A stretch of DNA of 64,000 nt. Source: Streptomyces microflavus. Lineage in GTDB: Bacteria; Actinomycetota; Actinomycetes; Streptomycetales; Streptomycetaceae. The DNA lies in contig NZ_BMUG01000002.1 of assembly GCF_014650075.1 (NCBI RefSeq), forward strand, positions 248,001 through 312,000. Reading direction: 5' to 3'. The notes beneath the pieces were generated by a model that was not told where the DNA came from, did not search any database, and was given only the letters and a program-made list of their open reading frames with translations. Below, piece by piece: positions 50,352 through 59,348 of this stretch (the first letter of the stretch is position 1; each line of letters starts with the position of its first letter). Position numbers and translations under genes: made by a program.

Positions 50352-51763
50352 CGGCCGGATCCACCGGCGCCAGGGCCGGTACCGACTCGGGGCTGCTGTC
50401 ACCGGTCCGCGCGGGCACACCCGGTGAGGCGGCGACCAGCGACGAGGCCTGGCTGCAGGCCATGCTGGACGCCGAGGCGGCGCTGACCCGGGCCCAGGCC
50501 GGGATCGGCACCGTACCGAAGGAGGCCGCCGAGACCGTCACCCGCGTGGCGCGGGCGGAGGCGCTCGACCTGCGGGCGCTGGCGCTCGCCTCCCGGGAGG
50601 CGGCCAACCCGGTCGTCTCCCTGGTGGCGGCGCTGGCCCGGGCCGTGGCGGACGTCTCGCCGGAGGCCGCCGAGTATGTGCACCGGGGCTCCACCAGCCA
50701 GGACATCCTGGACACCGGGGCGATGCTGGTCGCCGCCCGGACGCTGGAGCTGATCGCGGCGGATCTGGCCGCGGCCGCGGAGTCCCTGGCCCTGCTGGCG
50801 CGGGAGCACCGGGACACCGTCATGCCGGGGCGGACCCTCGCCCTCCAGGCCGTGCCGACCACCTTCGGGCTCAAGGCGGCGGGGTGGCGGCGACTGCTGC
50901 TCGACGCCCACCAGCGGATCGTCGCGGTGCTCGACGGCGGACTGCCCGTCTCGCTCGGCGGGGCGGCCGGCACGCTCGCCGGATACCTGGAGTACGCGCT
51001 GGTCGACGGCGACGAACGGGCCGGGGACACCGACGGGTACGTCGGGCTGCTGCTCGACGGGTTCGCCGCCGAGACCGGCCTGGCGCGGCCCCCGCTGCCC
51101 TGGCACTCGCTGCGCACCCCCGTCGCGGACCTCGGCGCCGCCCTCGCCTTCACCACCGGCGCCCTCGGCAAGATCGCGGTCGACGTCCAGACGCTCGGCC
51201 GGACCGAGGTCGCCGAGGTCGCCGAGCCCTCCGTGGCGGGGCGCGGCGCCTCCTCCGCCATGCCGCACAAGCGCAACCCGGTGCTGGCCACGCTGATCCG
51301 CAGCGCCTCACTCCAAGTCCCGCTGCTGGCAGCCGGGTTGACCCAGTGCCTGGTCACCGAGGACGAGCGGTCGGCGGGGGTCTGGCACGCCGAGTGGTCA
51401 CCGCTGCGGGAGTGTCTGCGGCTGACCGCCGGGGCCGCGCACACGGCGGTGGAGCTCTGTGCGGGGCTTGAGGTGCACCCCGACCGGATGCGGGACAACC
51501 TGGCGCTGACCGGCGACCAGGTGGTGACCGAGCGGATCGCGGCGCATCTGGCCCCGCAGCTGGGCCGTGCGGCGGCCAAGCGGCTCCTCGCCGAGGTCGC
51601 CGACGAGGTACGGACGAGCGGCCGCCCGCTGGCCCAGGTGCTGGCGGCCCGCCCCGAGGCCGTGGGGCTGCCGACGGGCGCGGAGCTGGACCGGCTGTGC
51701 GAACCGGCGCGCTACACGGGAGCGGCGGGCGCCCTGGTCGACCGGGAGGTGGGGCGGGCGTAG
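50348..51763 (+). CDS. creD: CreD-like nitrosuccinate lyase
   Basis: A 471-residue member of the fumarase/aspartase/adenylosuccinate lyase superfamily. It has the signature GRGASSAMPHKRNP (mobile loop), VHRGSTSQDILDTGAMLVA (conserved second region) and MPGRTLALQAVPTTFGLKAAGW. CreD releases nitrite and fumarate from nitrosuccinate. The identification rests on coupling to a CreE-type gene; by fold alone it could be a carboxymuconate cycloisomerase-like enzyme. The GTG start overlaps the preceding stop by 4 nt. Confidence 0.87.
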   Translation: MTAGSTGARAGTDSGLLSPVRAGTPGEAATSDEAWLQAMLDAEAALTRAQAGIGTVPKEAAETVTRVARAEALDLRALALASREAANPVVSLVAALARAVADVSPEAAEYVHRGSTSQDILDTGAMLVAARTLELIAADLAAAAESLALLAREHRDTVMPGRTLALQAVPTTFGLKAAGWRRLLLDAHQRIVAVLDGGLPVSLGGAAGTLAGYLEYALVDGDERAGDTDGYVGLLLDGFAAETGLARPPLPWHSLRTPVADLGAALAFTTGALGKIAVDVQTLGRTEVAEVAEPSVAGRGASSAMPHKRNPVLATLIRSASLQVPLLAAGLTQCLVTEDERSAGVWHAEWSPLRECLRLTAGAAHTAVELCAGLEVHPDRMRDNLALTGDQVVTERIAAHLAPQLGRAAAKRLLAEVADEVRTSGRPLAQVLAARPEAVGLPTGAELDRLCEPARYTGAAGALVDREVGRA

Positions 51764-51773
51764 GCGCGTACGT

Positions 51774-51815
51774 ACGTGGGCGGTGGCATCCCTTCCGGGG
51801 TGCCACCGCCCACGT
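51774..51815. terminator. Bidirectional terminator between convergent operons
   Basis: A perfect 15-bp stem (51774-51788 with 51801-51815) and a 12-nt loop lie between the creD-like stop and the DsbA-like stop, serving both directions. Confidence 0.85.
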
Positions 51816-51838
51816 ATGTCCGCGTATGGGGTCGGCCT

Positions 51839-52558
51839 TCAGCCGTGCAGCCGCCGCAGCAGCTCCTCCGCCCACCCGTCCTCGTACGCCTCGAACAGCG
51901 GGAACCCCCCGTTCTCCGGCGCGTCCGTCCACCGGCAGGTCACCCCGGGGTTGTGCACGGTGTACCCGCCGGGTGCGAACAGGTGCGGGCTGCCCTGTAC
52001 GTGGGGTCCCTGGGCGATGTCCCACTGGGCGTACACCTCGGACCGGCCCTCGCCCGCGCGCAGCGCCTTCGCCAGTGCCGCCGCGTCCACGTGCTCGCAC
52101 GCCTCCGCCAGCTCCAGGATCACCGCGTGCACACCGACCGAGCGGCTCCCGGTGTAGAAGGCGTGGCGCAGGGCGGTGTCCAGTTCGTCGGAGGCCCGCA
52201 GCCCGCCGACGGCCGGCGACTTGGCGGCCTGCACGGCCTCCAGGGCGGGCAGCATGCTCGACGGGTAGGTCCACTCCGGTGCCGACCAGCGCCGCCAGCC
52301 GAGCTCCGGGCGGCGGGCGGCGATAGCGGCGAGCTCCACGTCCACGATGAACTTCGGGGTGGGTTCCCGGTTGAAGAGTTCCAGCGGGAACGCCCGGTGG
52401 TCGATCAGGACCGGCAGTTCCAGCCGGGCGGCGGTGGTCCGCAGGGTGTGCAGGGCCAGGGCCGCCCAGGGGCAGCCGATGTCCGACCAGACGGTGAGGA
52501 CAGGTGAACTGCCCTCCCGGAGTTCGGTGTTGACCAGTGCCGGGTCGTCGTTCGTCAT
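51839..52558 (-). CDS. DsbA-family (FrnE-like) oxidoreductase
   Basis: A 239-residue thioredoxin-fold protein: VLTVWSDIGCPWAALALHTLR places a single Cys in a CPWA motif (no second Cys), as in FrnE/2-hydroxychromene-2-carboxylate isomerase relatives. The C-terminus GSPHLFAPGGYTVHNPG fits the cis-Pro region. It has no signal peptide, so it is cytoplasmic. It is the last gene of the phz-type operon with a 4-nt overlap to phzE. Proposed roles range from isomerase to glutathione/mycothiol-type transferase; none can be chosen. Confidence 0.8.
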   Translation of the reverse strand: MTNDDPALVNTELREGSSPVLTVWSDIGCPWAALALHTLRTTAARLELPVLIDHRAFPLELFNREPTPKFIVDVELAAIAARRPELGWRRWSAPEWTYPSSMLPALEAVQAAKSPAVGGLRASDELDTALRHAFYTGSRSVGVHAVILELAEACEHVDAAALAKALRAGEGRSEVYAQWDIAQGPHVQGSPHLFAPGGYTVHNPGVTCRWTDAPENGGFPLFEAYEDGWAEELLRRLHG

Positions 52559-54438
52559 CCGGCGGCTCCCTCGGTGCGTCGCAGCAGTTCGGTCAGCAGA
52601 TTGCGGGTGATGTGCACCCCGTCGCGGGTCAGTACGGACTCGGCGTGGAACTGGGTGGAGGCGAACCAGGGGCCGCGCAGTCCGTGCACCTCGCCGGTCC
52701 GGGTGGAGCGGCTCACCTCGACGGGGCCGACATCCGGGGAGTCGAACTTCTCCTCGTCCGAGACCGCGGCGAACGTGTTGTAGAAGCCCACCCGTTCGCG
52801 GCGGCCGAAGAGGTCGATCTCCCGCTGGACGCCCTGGTTGGGCACCTCCCGGCGGATCAGCGGGAGCCCGAGGCGCCGGCTCAGCACCTGGTGGCTGAGG
52901 CAGACGGCGAGGAACGGGGTACGGGTGGCGAGGAGCCGGGCCACCGCCGCGTCGAGGTGGGCGATCTTCGGGTCGGTGAGGTCCCGGGGGTCGCCGGGGC
53001 CCGGGCCCATGACGGTGAGGTCGTGGTCGGCCGGGTCGTAGGGCTCGTCGAACCGACGCACCGTCACTGTCAGGCCCAGGCAGCTCAGTTGCTGGGCGAT
53101 CATCGACGTGAAGGTGTCCTCGGCGTCCACCACCAGCAGCCGCCGCCCGGCGAGGTACGCGTCCGGGGCGTGCCGGTCCCCGGCGTGGGCGAGCCAGAAG
53201 TCCGCGAGCGAGGAGTTGCGTTCGGCCAGAGCCGCCCTGACCTCGGGGTTGGCGGAGAGCCGGACCTGCCCGCCGGTCTCCAGCGCGGCGAGCAGCCCCG
53301 CCGCCTTGGCCCGGGTCTCGGCCGCCTCGGACATCGGGTCGGAGTGGCGTACGAGGGTGGCGCCGACGCCGATCCGCAGGCGGCCGCCGGCGTCGATGTC
53401 GGCGGTGCGGATCAGGATCGAGGAGTCCAGGGCGTGGCCGCCGTCGTGGTCGCGGCCCAGGAGCGCCACCACCCCGCTGTAGTAGCCGCGGCCCTCGGGC
53501 TCGTACTGGTTGATGACGCGGCAGGCGCTCTCCAGCGGGCTGCCGGTGACGGTCGGCGCGAACATCGTCTCGCGCAGGATGTCGCGCGGGTCGCGGTCGC
53601 TGTGCCCCTCGATGAAGTACTCGGTGTGGGCGAGCCGGGCCATCTCCTTGAGGAACGGTCCGATGACCCGCCCGCCCTCCGGGCAGATCCGGGACATCAT
53701 CTTCAGTTCCTCGTCGACGACCATGTACAGCTCGTCGATCTCCTTGCGGTCCGCGAGGAACTCCATCATCGCGGGCAGGGTCGGGCCGGAGGCCGCGTAC
53801 CGGTAGGTGCCGCTGATGGGGTTCATCACGGCGAGACCGGCGGTGAGGCTGACATGGCGTTCGGGGGTGGCGCCGACGAAGGTGCGGTCCCCGGTGTGCA
53901 CGACGAACGTCCAGTACGCGCCGGACTCCCGCTCCAGCAGCCGCCGGAAGAAGGTCAGCGCGGCCCCCGGCCCGTAATCCGTGATGTCCGCCGAGTAGGA
54001 GCGCTTGATGACGAAGTTGGCGCCCTTGCCGGTGCCGATCTCCTCGGTGACGACCCTGCGCACGGTCTCGGCGTACGTCTCGTCGTCGATGTCGAAGCCA
54101 CCGTCGGTGAGCCCGATCGGGGTGTCCGGGATCCGGCGCAGCACCTCGGCCACCGTGCGGGTCTCCTGGCCGGTGACGGTCATCGCCAGGAGCGGTGAGC
54201 CGTCCTCGGTGCCGATGAAGCCGCGCTCGGCGATCTGCCGGTACGGGACGAGGACCAGGGCGTCGTGCCGGGCCTGGCCGTGCGGGCCCGACGGGAGCGG
54301 GATGTCGGCCAGGGTCTCGTAGGCGCGGACGTCCCCGACCAGCACGTCGAGGGTGCCCTCGCCGGTGGACTCGGGGCGGTACAGCAGGGCGAAGGGCGGT
54401 GGATCGGGGGCGAGCACCTGCCCGAGCAGACCGGTCAT
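52555..54438 (-). CDS. phzE: PhzE, 2-amino-2-desoxyisochorismate synthase
   Basis: Converts chorismate and glutamine to 2-amino-2-desoxyisochorismate (ADIC). The 627-residue fusion has an N-terminal anthranilate-synthase-like domain (AVMNPISGTYRY, KEIDELYMVVDEELKMMSRICPEGG, GSPLESACRVIN, GRGYYSGVVALL) and a C-terminal type I glutamine amidotransferase with nucleophile Cys513 (LAVCLSHQVLSRRLGLP) and the FHAESV His/Glu. Length and order match phenazine PhzE. ATG overlaps the phzD stop by 1 nt. Confidence 0.95.
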   Translation of the reverse strand: MTGLLGQVLAPDPPPFALLYRPESTGEGTLDVLVGDVRAYETLADIPLPSGPHGQARHDALVLVPYRQIAERGFIGTEDGSPLLAMTVTGQETRTVAEVLRRIPDTPIGLTDGGFDIDDETYAETVRRVVTEEIGTGKGANFVIKRSYSADITDYGPGAALTFFRRLLERESGAYWTFVVHTGDRTFVGATPERHVSLTAGLAVMNPISGTYRYAASGPTLPAMMEFLADRKEIDELYMVVDEELKMMSRICPEGGRVIGPFLKEMARLAHTEYFIEGHSDRDPRDILRETMFAPTVTGSPLESACRVINQYEPEGRGYYSGVVALLGRDHDGGHALDSSILIRTADIDAGGRLRIGVGATLVRHSDPMSEAAETRAKAAGLLAALETGGQVRLSANPEVRAALAERNSSLADFWLAHAGDRHAPDAYLAGRRLLVVDAEDTFTSMIAQQLSCLGLTVTVRRFDEPYDPADHDLTVMGPGPGDPRDLTDPKIAHLDAAVARLLATRTPFLAVCLSHQVLSRRLGLPLIRREVPNQGVQREIDLFGRRERVGFYNTFAAVSDEEKFDSPDVGPVEVSRSTRTGEVHGLRGPWFASTQFHAESVLTRDGVHITRNLLTELLRRTEGAAG

Positions 54439-55061
54439 CAGCCCACCGCCTCCTTGGTGGTGAGCACGACGGCACAGCGGTGCGCGGCGTACTCCACGGT
54501 CATCATGTGCCGCTCCTGGGAGAAGTCGGCGATGGCGTCGGCGATCAGGAAGGTCTCGATGTCGTGGGTGAAGGCCTCGACGGCGGTCATCAGCACGCCG
54601 ACATGGCCGTAGACACCGCAGACGACGAGCTGGTCCCGGCCGGATGCGCGCATCCGCTCCAGCAGGTCGGTGCGGAAGAAGGCGCTGTAGCGCCACTTGG
54701 TCAGCATCCAGTTCCCGGGTACGGGAGCGAGCTCGTCGACCACCTCGCGGTCGGCGGGCTCGCTGCGCATCCCGGGGCCCCAGAAGTCCTTGAGCAGGCC
54801 GCGCTGTTCGGGGGTCATGCTGCCGGGCTGGGCGGTGTACGCCACCGGCATCCCGGCGGCGGCCGCGTGGTCCCGCAGCCGGGCGGCGTTGGCCAGCAGC
54901 GGGTCGCGGAGCTCGGGTGCGAACGGCTGGAGGAAGTACCGCTGCATGTCGTGGACGAGCAGGACGGCCCGGTCGGGGTCGATGCTCCACCGGGCGGTGT
55001 TGTCGGGAAGGTCGCCGCGTTCCGGGAGCGGGTACGGCGGGATGGGGGCGATGCCGGCCAT
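54438..55061 (-). CDS. phzD: PhzD, isochorismatase-type ADIC hydrolase
   Basis: Hydrolyses the enol-pyruvyl ether of ADIC to trans-2,3-dihydro-3-hydroxyanthranilate (DHHA). The 207-residue protein aligns over its whole length with phenazine PhzD: Asp38 in [35 protein letters not shown], Lys122 in LTKWRYSAF and [17 protein letters not shown]. The ATG at 55061 gives the standard length; a longer frame adds 16 residues without homology. Confidence 0.96.
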   Translation of the reverse strand: MAGIAPIPPYPLPERGDLPDNTARWSIDPDRAVLLVHDMQRYFLQPFAPELRDPLLANAARLRDHAAAAGMPVAYTAQPGSMTPEQRGLLKDFWGPGMRSEPADREVVDELAPVPGNWMLTKWRYSAFFRTDLLERMRASGRDQLVVCGVYGHVGVLMTAVEAFTHDIETFLIADAIADFSQERHMMTVEYAAHRCAVVLTTKEAVG

Positions 55062-55134
55062 GGGTTGTCCTGATCCTTTCGGGAGGGTTCTGTCGGAGTC
55101 GCCGGACACACCCCGGGGGCGCGCGTCCGGCCGG

Positions 55135-55905
55135 TCAGGCCCCCAGCGAGGCGCCGCCGTCCACGGTCAGGTCGTGCAGGGTGATCTGGGCGGCCCGGTC
55201 GGAGAGCAGGAACGCCACCGCCTCCGCGACATCGGCGGGGCGGCCGATCCGGCGCAGCGGGATGCCGACGCGGTACGCGGCCGGGGAGCCGTCGAGGGTG
55301 TGCTGCTCGGCCGCCCGGTCGTGCCACATCGAGCGGAGCATCGGGGTGTCGGTGGAGCCGGGGGCCACGGTGTTGCAGCGGATGCCGTACTCGGCCACCT
55401 CAAGGCCGAGCGACTTGATGAGGAGCGTCGCGGCGGCCTTGGAGGCGGCGTAGGCGGCCATCCCCGCCCGGGGGGTGACGGCCGCGTTGGAGGTGACGGT
55501 GACGATCGCGCCCCGGGCGCGCGGGATCATCCGGTTCACGACCGCCCGGGAGACGTTCAGGACGCCGGTGATGTTGACGTCGAGCATGGCCCGCCAGTCC
55601 TGGTCGGTGATCTCGCTGACCGGCCCGAGCCGCAGCACCCCGGCGGCGTTGACCAGCTGGTCGACCGGCCCGACCCGCTCCTCGACGGCCGCCACCACGG
55701 CGTCGACCGCCGCGCTGTCGGACACGTCGACGGGGAAGGCCGTCACCGGCAGGGACTCCGCCCGGAGTTTGGCGACCTCCTCGGCCAGCCGGCCGGCGTC
55801 GCGGTCGACCGCGGCCACCGCCGTTCCCTGCTCGGCGAGCAGCCGGACCACGGCCGCGCCGATACCGCCGGCGGCCCCGGTGACCAGTGCCGTGTGCTCT
55901 TCCAC
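55135..55905 (-). CDS. EntA-like SDR, predicted DHHA dehydrogenase
   Basis: A 256-residue short-chain dehydrogenase: [19 protein letters not shown] cofactor loop, NAAGVL, Ser in [24 protein letters not shown] with catalytic Tyr-x3-Lys, and [10 protein letters not shown]. It resembles 2,3-dihydro-2,3-dihydroxybenzoate dehydrogenases (EntA/DhbA). Placed next to phzD it most likely aromatises DHHA to 3-hydroxyanthranilate, as in 3-HAA-dependent benzodiazepine-type pathways. GTG at 55905 has AAGGAG 7 nt upstream. No phzF homologue is present, which argues against phenazine formation. Confidence 0.85.
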   Translation of the reverse strand: MEEHTALVTGAAGGIGAAVVRLLAEQGTAVAAVDRDAGRLAEEVAKLRAESLPVTAFPVDVSDSAAVDAVVAAVEERVGPVDQLVNAAGVLRLGPVSEITDQDWRAMLDVNITGVLNVSRAVVNRMIPRARGAIVTVTSNAAVTPRAGMAAYAASKAAATLLIKSLGLEVAEYGIRCNTVAPGSTDTPMLRSMWHDRAAEQHTLDGSPAAYRVGIPLRRIGRPADVAEAVAFLLSDRAAQITLHDLTVDGGASLGA

Positions 55906-55969
55906 CTGAACTCTCCTTCGTACGAGGGGTGTACGGGTGTGCAAAGGGGTCTGCGGGACGTGTCCCGGC

Positions 55970-57148
55970 TCAGTCGCGCCAGGCGGCGATGACGGAGACC
56001 GCCTGGGAGGCGGTGAGGCGGGGGTCGCAGAAGCTCGTGTACTTCTCCCCGACCTGGTGGGCCCGGGTCTCGTTGCGCACGCACTCGGTGACGTCCTCGG
56101 GGGTGGTCTCCAGGTGGATGCCCCCGGCCGTGCCGTCGGCCGAGCGGACCGCGGTGAGGAAGCCGCGCACCTCCCGCTCGACGTGCTCCAGATAGCGGGT
56201 CTTGAGCCCTTCGCCGGTGGTCACGGTGTTGCCGTGCATCGGGTCGCAGAGCCAGCTCACGGGGTGCCCGGCCGCACGGACGGCCGCGACGAGGGCGGGC
56301 AGCCGCTCCCCCACGGCGCCCGCGCCCATCCGGGAGATCAGGGTGAGCCGTCCGGGCTCGCGGTCGGGGTCCAGCCGCTCGCACAGGCCGAGCAGGTCGG
56401 CGACGGTCATCGACGGGCCGACCTTGCAGGCCACCGGGTTGGCGATGGAGGCGAACAGCTCCACATGGGCCCCGTCCAGTGCGCGGGTCCGCTCGCCGAT
56501 CCACGGCAGGTGGGTGGAGGCCAGCCACCGGGCGCCGGACTCGTCCCTGCGGAGCATCGGCAGCTCGTAGTCGAGCAGCAGCGCCTCGTGGCTCGTCCAG
56601 ACCGGCGGGTCGATCGCCCGGCCGGGCTCGCGGGCGGTGCTGTGCCAGCCGAGGTGGCCCATCATCTCGCCCGCCGCGTCGTAGCCGGTCAGCAGCCGGG
56701 ACGGGTCGGGGATGCGGCCCTTGGGGGCGGGTTCGGGGCTGTTGACCATATGGCCCCGGTAGACCGGCAGTTCGACCCCGCCGACATACTCCACCGGCTG
56801 CGAGCGGGGCTTGGCGAACTGGCCGGCGATCCGGCCGATCCGCACGATGGGCTTGTGCGAGGCCATCTTCATGGCCCCGGCCAGCAGGTCGAGCACGGCG
56901 GCCTTCCGGGCGACGTACCCCGCGCTGGACTCCATCGGGTCCTCGGCGCAGTCACCCGCCTGGACCACCTGCGCCTCGCCGATGGCGACCCGGGCGAGGA
57001 TCTGCCGGAGGTCGCGGACGTCCTCGTAACGGACGAGTGCCCGGCGGCCGGACAGGGTCCGGCGCACTTCCTCCAGTCGTTCGGCATCGGGCCAGTCCGG
57101 TTGCTGGAGCGCGGGCCTGAGCCGGATCTCGGACACGACGTTGTCCAC
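55970..57148 (-). CDS. phzC: PhzC-like type II DAHP synthase
   Basis: Condenses phosphoenolpyruvate and erythrose 4-phosphate to open the shikimate pathway. The 392-residue protein shows plant-type features: VVQAGDCAEDP, KPIVRIGRIAGQFAKPRS, PVYRGHMVNSPEPAPKGR, EALLLDYELPMLRRDE and WLCDPMHGNT. It is first in the phz-type operon, so it boosts chorismate supply. The GTG at 57148 has GGAGG 5 nt upstream; GTGs at 57160 and 57136 are also in frame. Confidence 0.92.
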   Translation of the reverse strand: MDNVVSEIRLRPALQQPDWPDAERLEEVRRTLSGRRALVRYEDVRDLRQILARVAIGEAQVVQAGDCAEDPMESSAGYVARKAAVLDLLAGAMKMASHKPIVRIGRIAGQFAKPRSQPVEYVGGVELPVYRGHMVNSPEPAPKGRIPDPSRLLTGYDAAGEMMGHLGWHSTAREPGRAIDPPVWTSHEALLLDYELPMLRRDESGARWLASTHLPWIGERTRALDGAHVELFASIANPVACKVGPSMTVADLLGLCERLDPDREPGRLTLISRMGAGAVGERLPALVAAVRAAGHPVSWLCDPMHGNTVTTGEGLKTRYLEHVEREVRGFLTAVRSADGTAGGIHLETTPEDVTECVRNETRAHQVGEKYTSFCDPRLTASQAVSVIAAWRD

Positions 57149-57591
57149 TGGTGCCTCCACGGTCGCATGGCGCGAGCGGGGAACCGCTCGCTGTCGGGGG
57201 TGAGTCGGTGCGGTGCCGGCAAGCCCGTCGCGGGCTTCGTCGATGACGAGGCGGCGTCCGGGGGGTCCCGCGCCACTCGGTCCACGGACGACCCGAACCC
57301 GCGGGTCAGGAGGGGGCGGCCGTCCCGCCCTGGTCCGGCTGCCGATCCTGGGCCGGATCGCGGCGGCTGCCAACCGGCGGGGGCGCAGTTCGTCAGGTGA
57401 CGCGGATTCCATCAGGTCTACCCGCGTCCAGCGGCTCCGACCTGACGGACTAGCCGGTCGGGCCTGGGCCGGTGTCGCGGACGGCATGCACCATGAGGCC
57501 GCTCCCGCCCCCTGCTCCGCGTCCGTTCCGGCGCACAGGGGTGTCCTGCCGTTCAGGGCGGGACGCCCCCCAGGCCCCTGGAGACCTTTCG
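57149..57591. other. Divergent intergenic region with TCAGGT repeats
   Basis: A 443-nt gap between the divergent phzC-like and carboxylesterase genes, without a supported gene. CGTCAGGT (57391-57398) and its inverse ACCTGACG (57440-57447), plus another TCAGGT at 57412-57417, could form an operator for a regulator encoded outside the window. No cluster-specific regulator is seen in the window. Confidence 0.5.
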
Positions 57592-59280
57592 ATGACATCA
57601 GGCAACAGCTCCGGCCTTCCCCGGCGCACGTTCGTCGCCACCGCCGCGGCGGCCGCGGCAGCGGCGGCGACCGCCGGTTCGATCCGGCCGGCGGCGGCCG
57701 CGTCCGCCTCCCACCAGCCGTCCCGGCCCCGCAGCGGATCGGTCACCGTCCGCACGACCGCCGGCCGTATCGCGGGCCAACGGCTCGACGACGTCACCGT
57801 CTTCCGGGGCGTCCCCTACGCGGCCCCGCCCGTGGGGCCGCTGCGCTTCGCATCCCCCCGGCCGCCCGAACCGTGGAACGGGGTGCGGGACGCCACGGCC
57901 TTCGGCGCCCCCGCGCTGCAGACCGACTACCTGCCGGACAGCAGCGAGGACTGTCTGTACGCCAACGTGTGGACGCCGAGCACCAGCGGCCGCCGGCCCG
58001 TCGTGGTCTACATCCACGGCGGCGGCTGGTTCCTCGGGGCGGGCAGCGAACCCGACTACGACGGGGCCCGACCGGCCGTACGCGGCGACCTGGTCGTCAT
58101 CAACTTCAACTACCGTCTGGGGCTGCTCGGCTGGGGACTCCACGAGGAGTTCACCGACCGGCGGACCTCGTCCTTCGCCAACTGGGGCCTCCAGGACCAG
58201 GCGGCGTTGCTGCACTGGGTCCAGGCCAACGCCGCGGCCTTCGGCGGGGACCCGGGCAACATCACGCTGGCCGGGACCTCGGCCGGCGGGTCGAGCACCT
58301 GGCAGCTGAGCCTGCTGCCGCAGCTGCGCGGGGTGATCAGGCGGGCCGTGCCGATCAGCGCCAAGCACGTCTGGAATCCGGCGAGTTCGACGACCCCGCA
58401 GGAGTCGCGCGAGGTCTACGCCCTGCTCGCGTCACGGCTCGGCACCACGGTCGCCGGACTGCGCCAGGTGTCGGGCCACGAACTGAAGGCCGCCTGGGAG
58501 GAGCTGTACTCCGGCGATCCCGCCGAGCGGCCGGTGACCGGCTGGCGCGAGTACCGGGGGCCGGTGCCCGACGGGCAGTGGATGCGCGGCTACGACCATG
58601 AGCTGCCCACCCCGCGGATACCGGTCATGCCGGTGTACGCCCGTACCGAGGGATCGTTCTTCACCGCCGGACCCGGCTACCCCTACCCGGGGCCCCACCC
58701 CACGAACGACGCCGAGCTGCGCGAGGCCGTGTTCATGGTGCTCCGCAAGGGCAGTGCCCGGGCCGGCCTCCGGGATGCGGACCAGGTCATCGCCTTCTAC
58801 CGCAAGGCGGCCGTGCGGGGCGGGCTGCCGCAGGACCCGATGTCGCTCTGGACCGAGATATGGGGCGACGGGCTCTTCCGCTACCAGATCGTCCGGCTCG
58901 CCGAGCGGCACGCCCGCGAGGGCAGGTCGCCGCAGTACCTCATGGAGTTCGCGCATCCGGTGCGCGCGCCCTACTCCGGCACCCCGCACGAGGCGACGTC
59001 GAAGTTCCTGTTCGGCTCGCACGCACTGCCCGTCAACGAGCCCGCCTACGGTGACGGCCCCCTGGAGCGCCAGGTCTCGGACACCCTGATCGACCTGATC
59101 GCCTCCTTCGCCCGCGACGGCAGGCCGGTCAGCCCGCACGCCCCGGCGTGGCCGGAGTTCTCCCCCCGTATCCCCAGCACGATGGTGGTCGGCGGCCCCG
59201 ACGTCGCCCGCGTCTCCACGACCTTCAAGGCGGACCAGCTCCGCTACTGGGACCGGGCGGGCTGGGTGCCCCGCACCTAG
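57592..59280 (+). CDS. Tat-exported type B carboxylesterase
   Basis: A 562-residue alpha/beta hydrolase with a twin-arginine signal (LPRRTFVATAAAAAAAAATAG). Motifs include EDCLYANVWTP, oxyanion HGGGWFLGAG, nucleophile Ser230 in AGTSAGGSS and likely His466 (GTPHEATSKF). It cleaves esters outside the membrane. It opens the right arm of the cluster and could free or activate an exported ester, but housekeeping esterases of this kind are common, so a pathway role is tentative. GGAGA precedes the ATG. Confidence 0.87.
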   Translation: MTSGNSSGLPRRTFVATAAAAAAAAATAGSIRPAAAASASHQPSRPRSGSVTVRTTAGRIAGQRLDDVTVFRGVPYAAPPVGPLRFASPRPPEPWNGVRDATAFGAPALQTDYLPDSSEDCLYANVWTPSTSGRRPVVVYIHGGGWFLGAGSEPDYDGARPAVRGDLVVINFNYRLGLLGWGLHEEFTDRRTSSFANWGLQDQAALLHWVQANAAAFGGDPGNITLAGTSAGGSSTWQLSLLPQLRGVIRRAVPISAKHVWNPASSTTPQESREVYALLASRLGTTVAGLRQVSGHELKAAWEELYSGDPAERPVTGWREYRGPVPDGQWMRGYDHELPTPRIPVMPVYARTEGSFFTAGPGYPYPGPHPTNDAELREAVFMVLRKGSARAGLRDADQVIAFYRKAAVRGGLPQDPMSLWTEIWGDGLFRYQIVRLAERHAREGRSPQYLMEFAHPVRAPYSGTPHEATSKFLFGSHALPVNEPAYGDGPLERQVSDTLIDLIASFARDGRPVSPHAPAWPEFSPRIPSTMVVGGPDVARVSTTFKADQLRYWDRAGWVPRT

Positions 59281-59348
59281 GAACCGCCGTCCGGCTCCCG
59301 TACAGCGCTGTTGACACGGCTGAACACAAGGAAAGGAACCGAGGCACT

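Noticed and set aside
55135..55905. Catechol siderophore (2,3-dihydroxybenzoate) dehydrogenase
   Set aside because: No isochorismate synthase, DHB-AMP ligase or NRPS is present; the isochorismatase is PhzD-like and its substrate-producing partner is PhzE.
52555..57148. Phenazine biosynthetic cluster
   Set aside because: PhzC, PhzD and PhzE are present but no PhzF, PhzA/B or PhzG was found in the window; an EntA-like dehydrogenase takes the place of PhzF, pointing to 3-hydroxyanthranilate.
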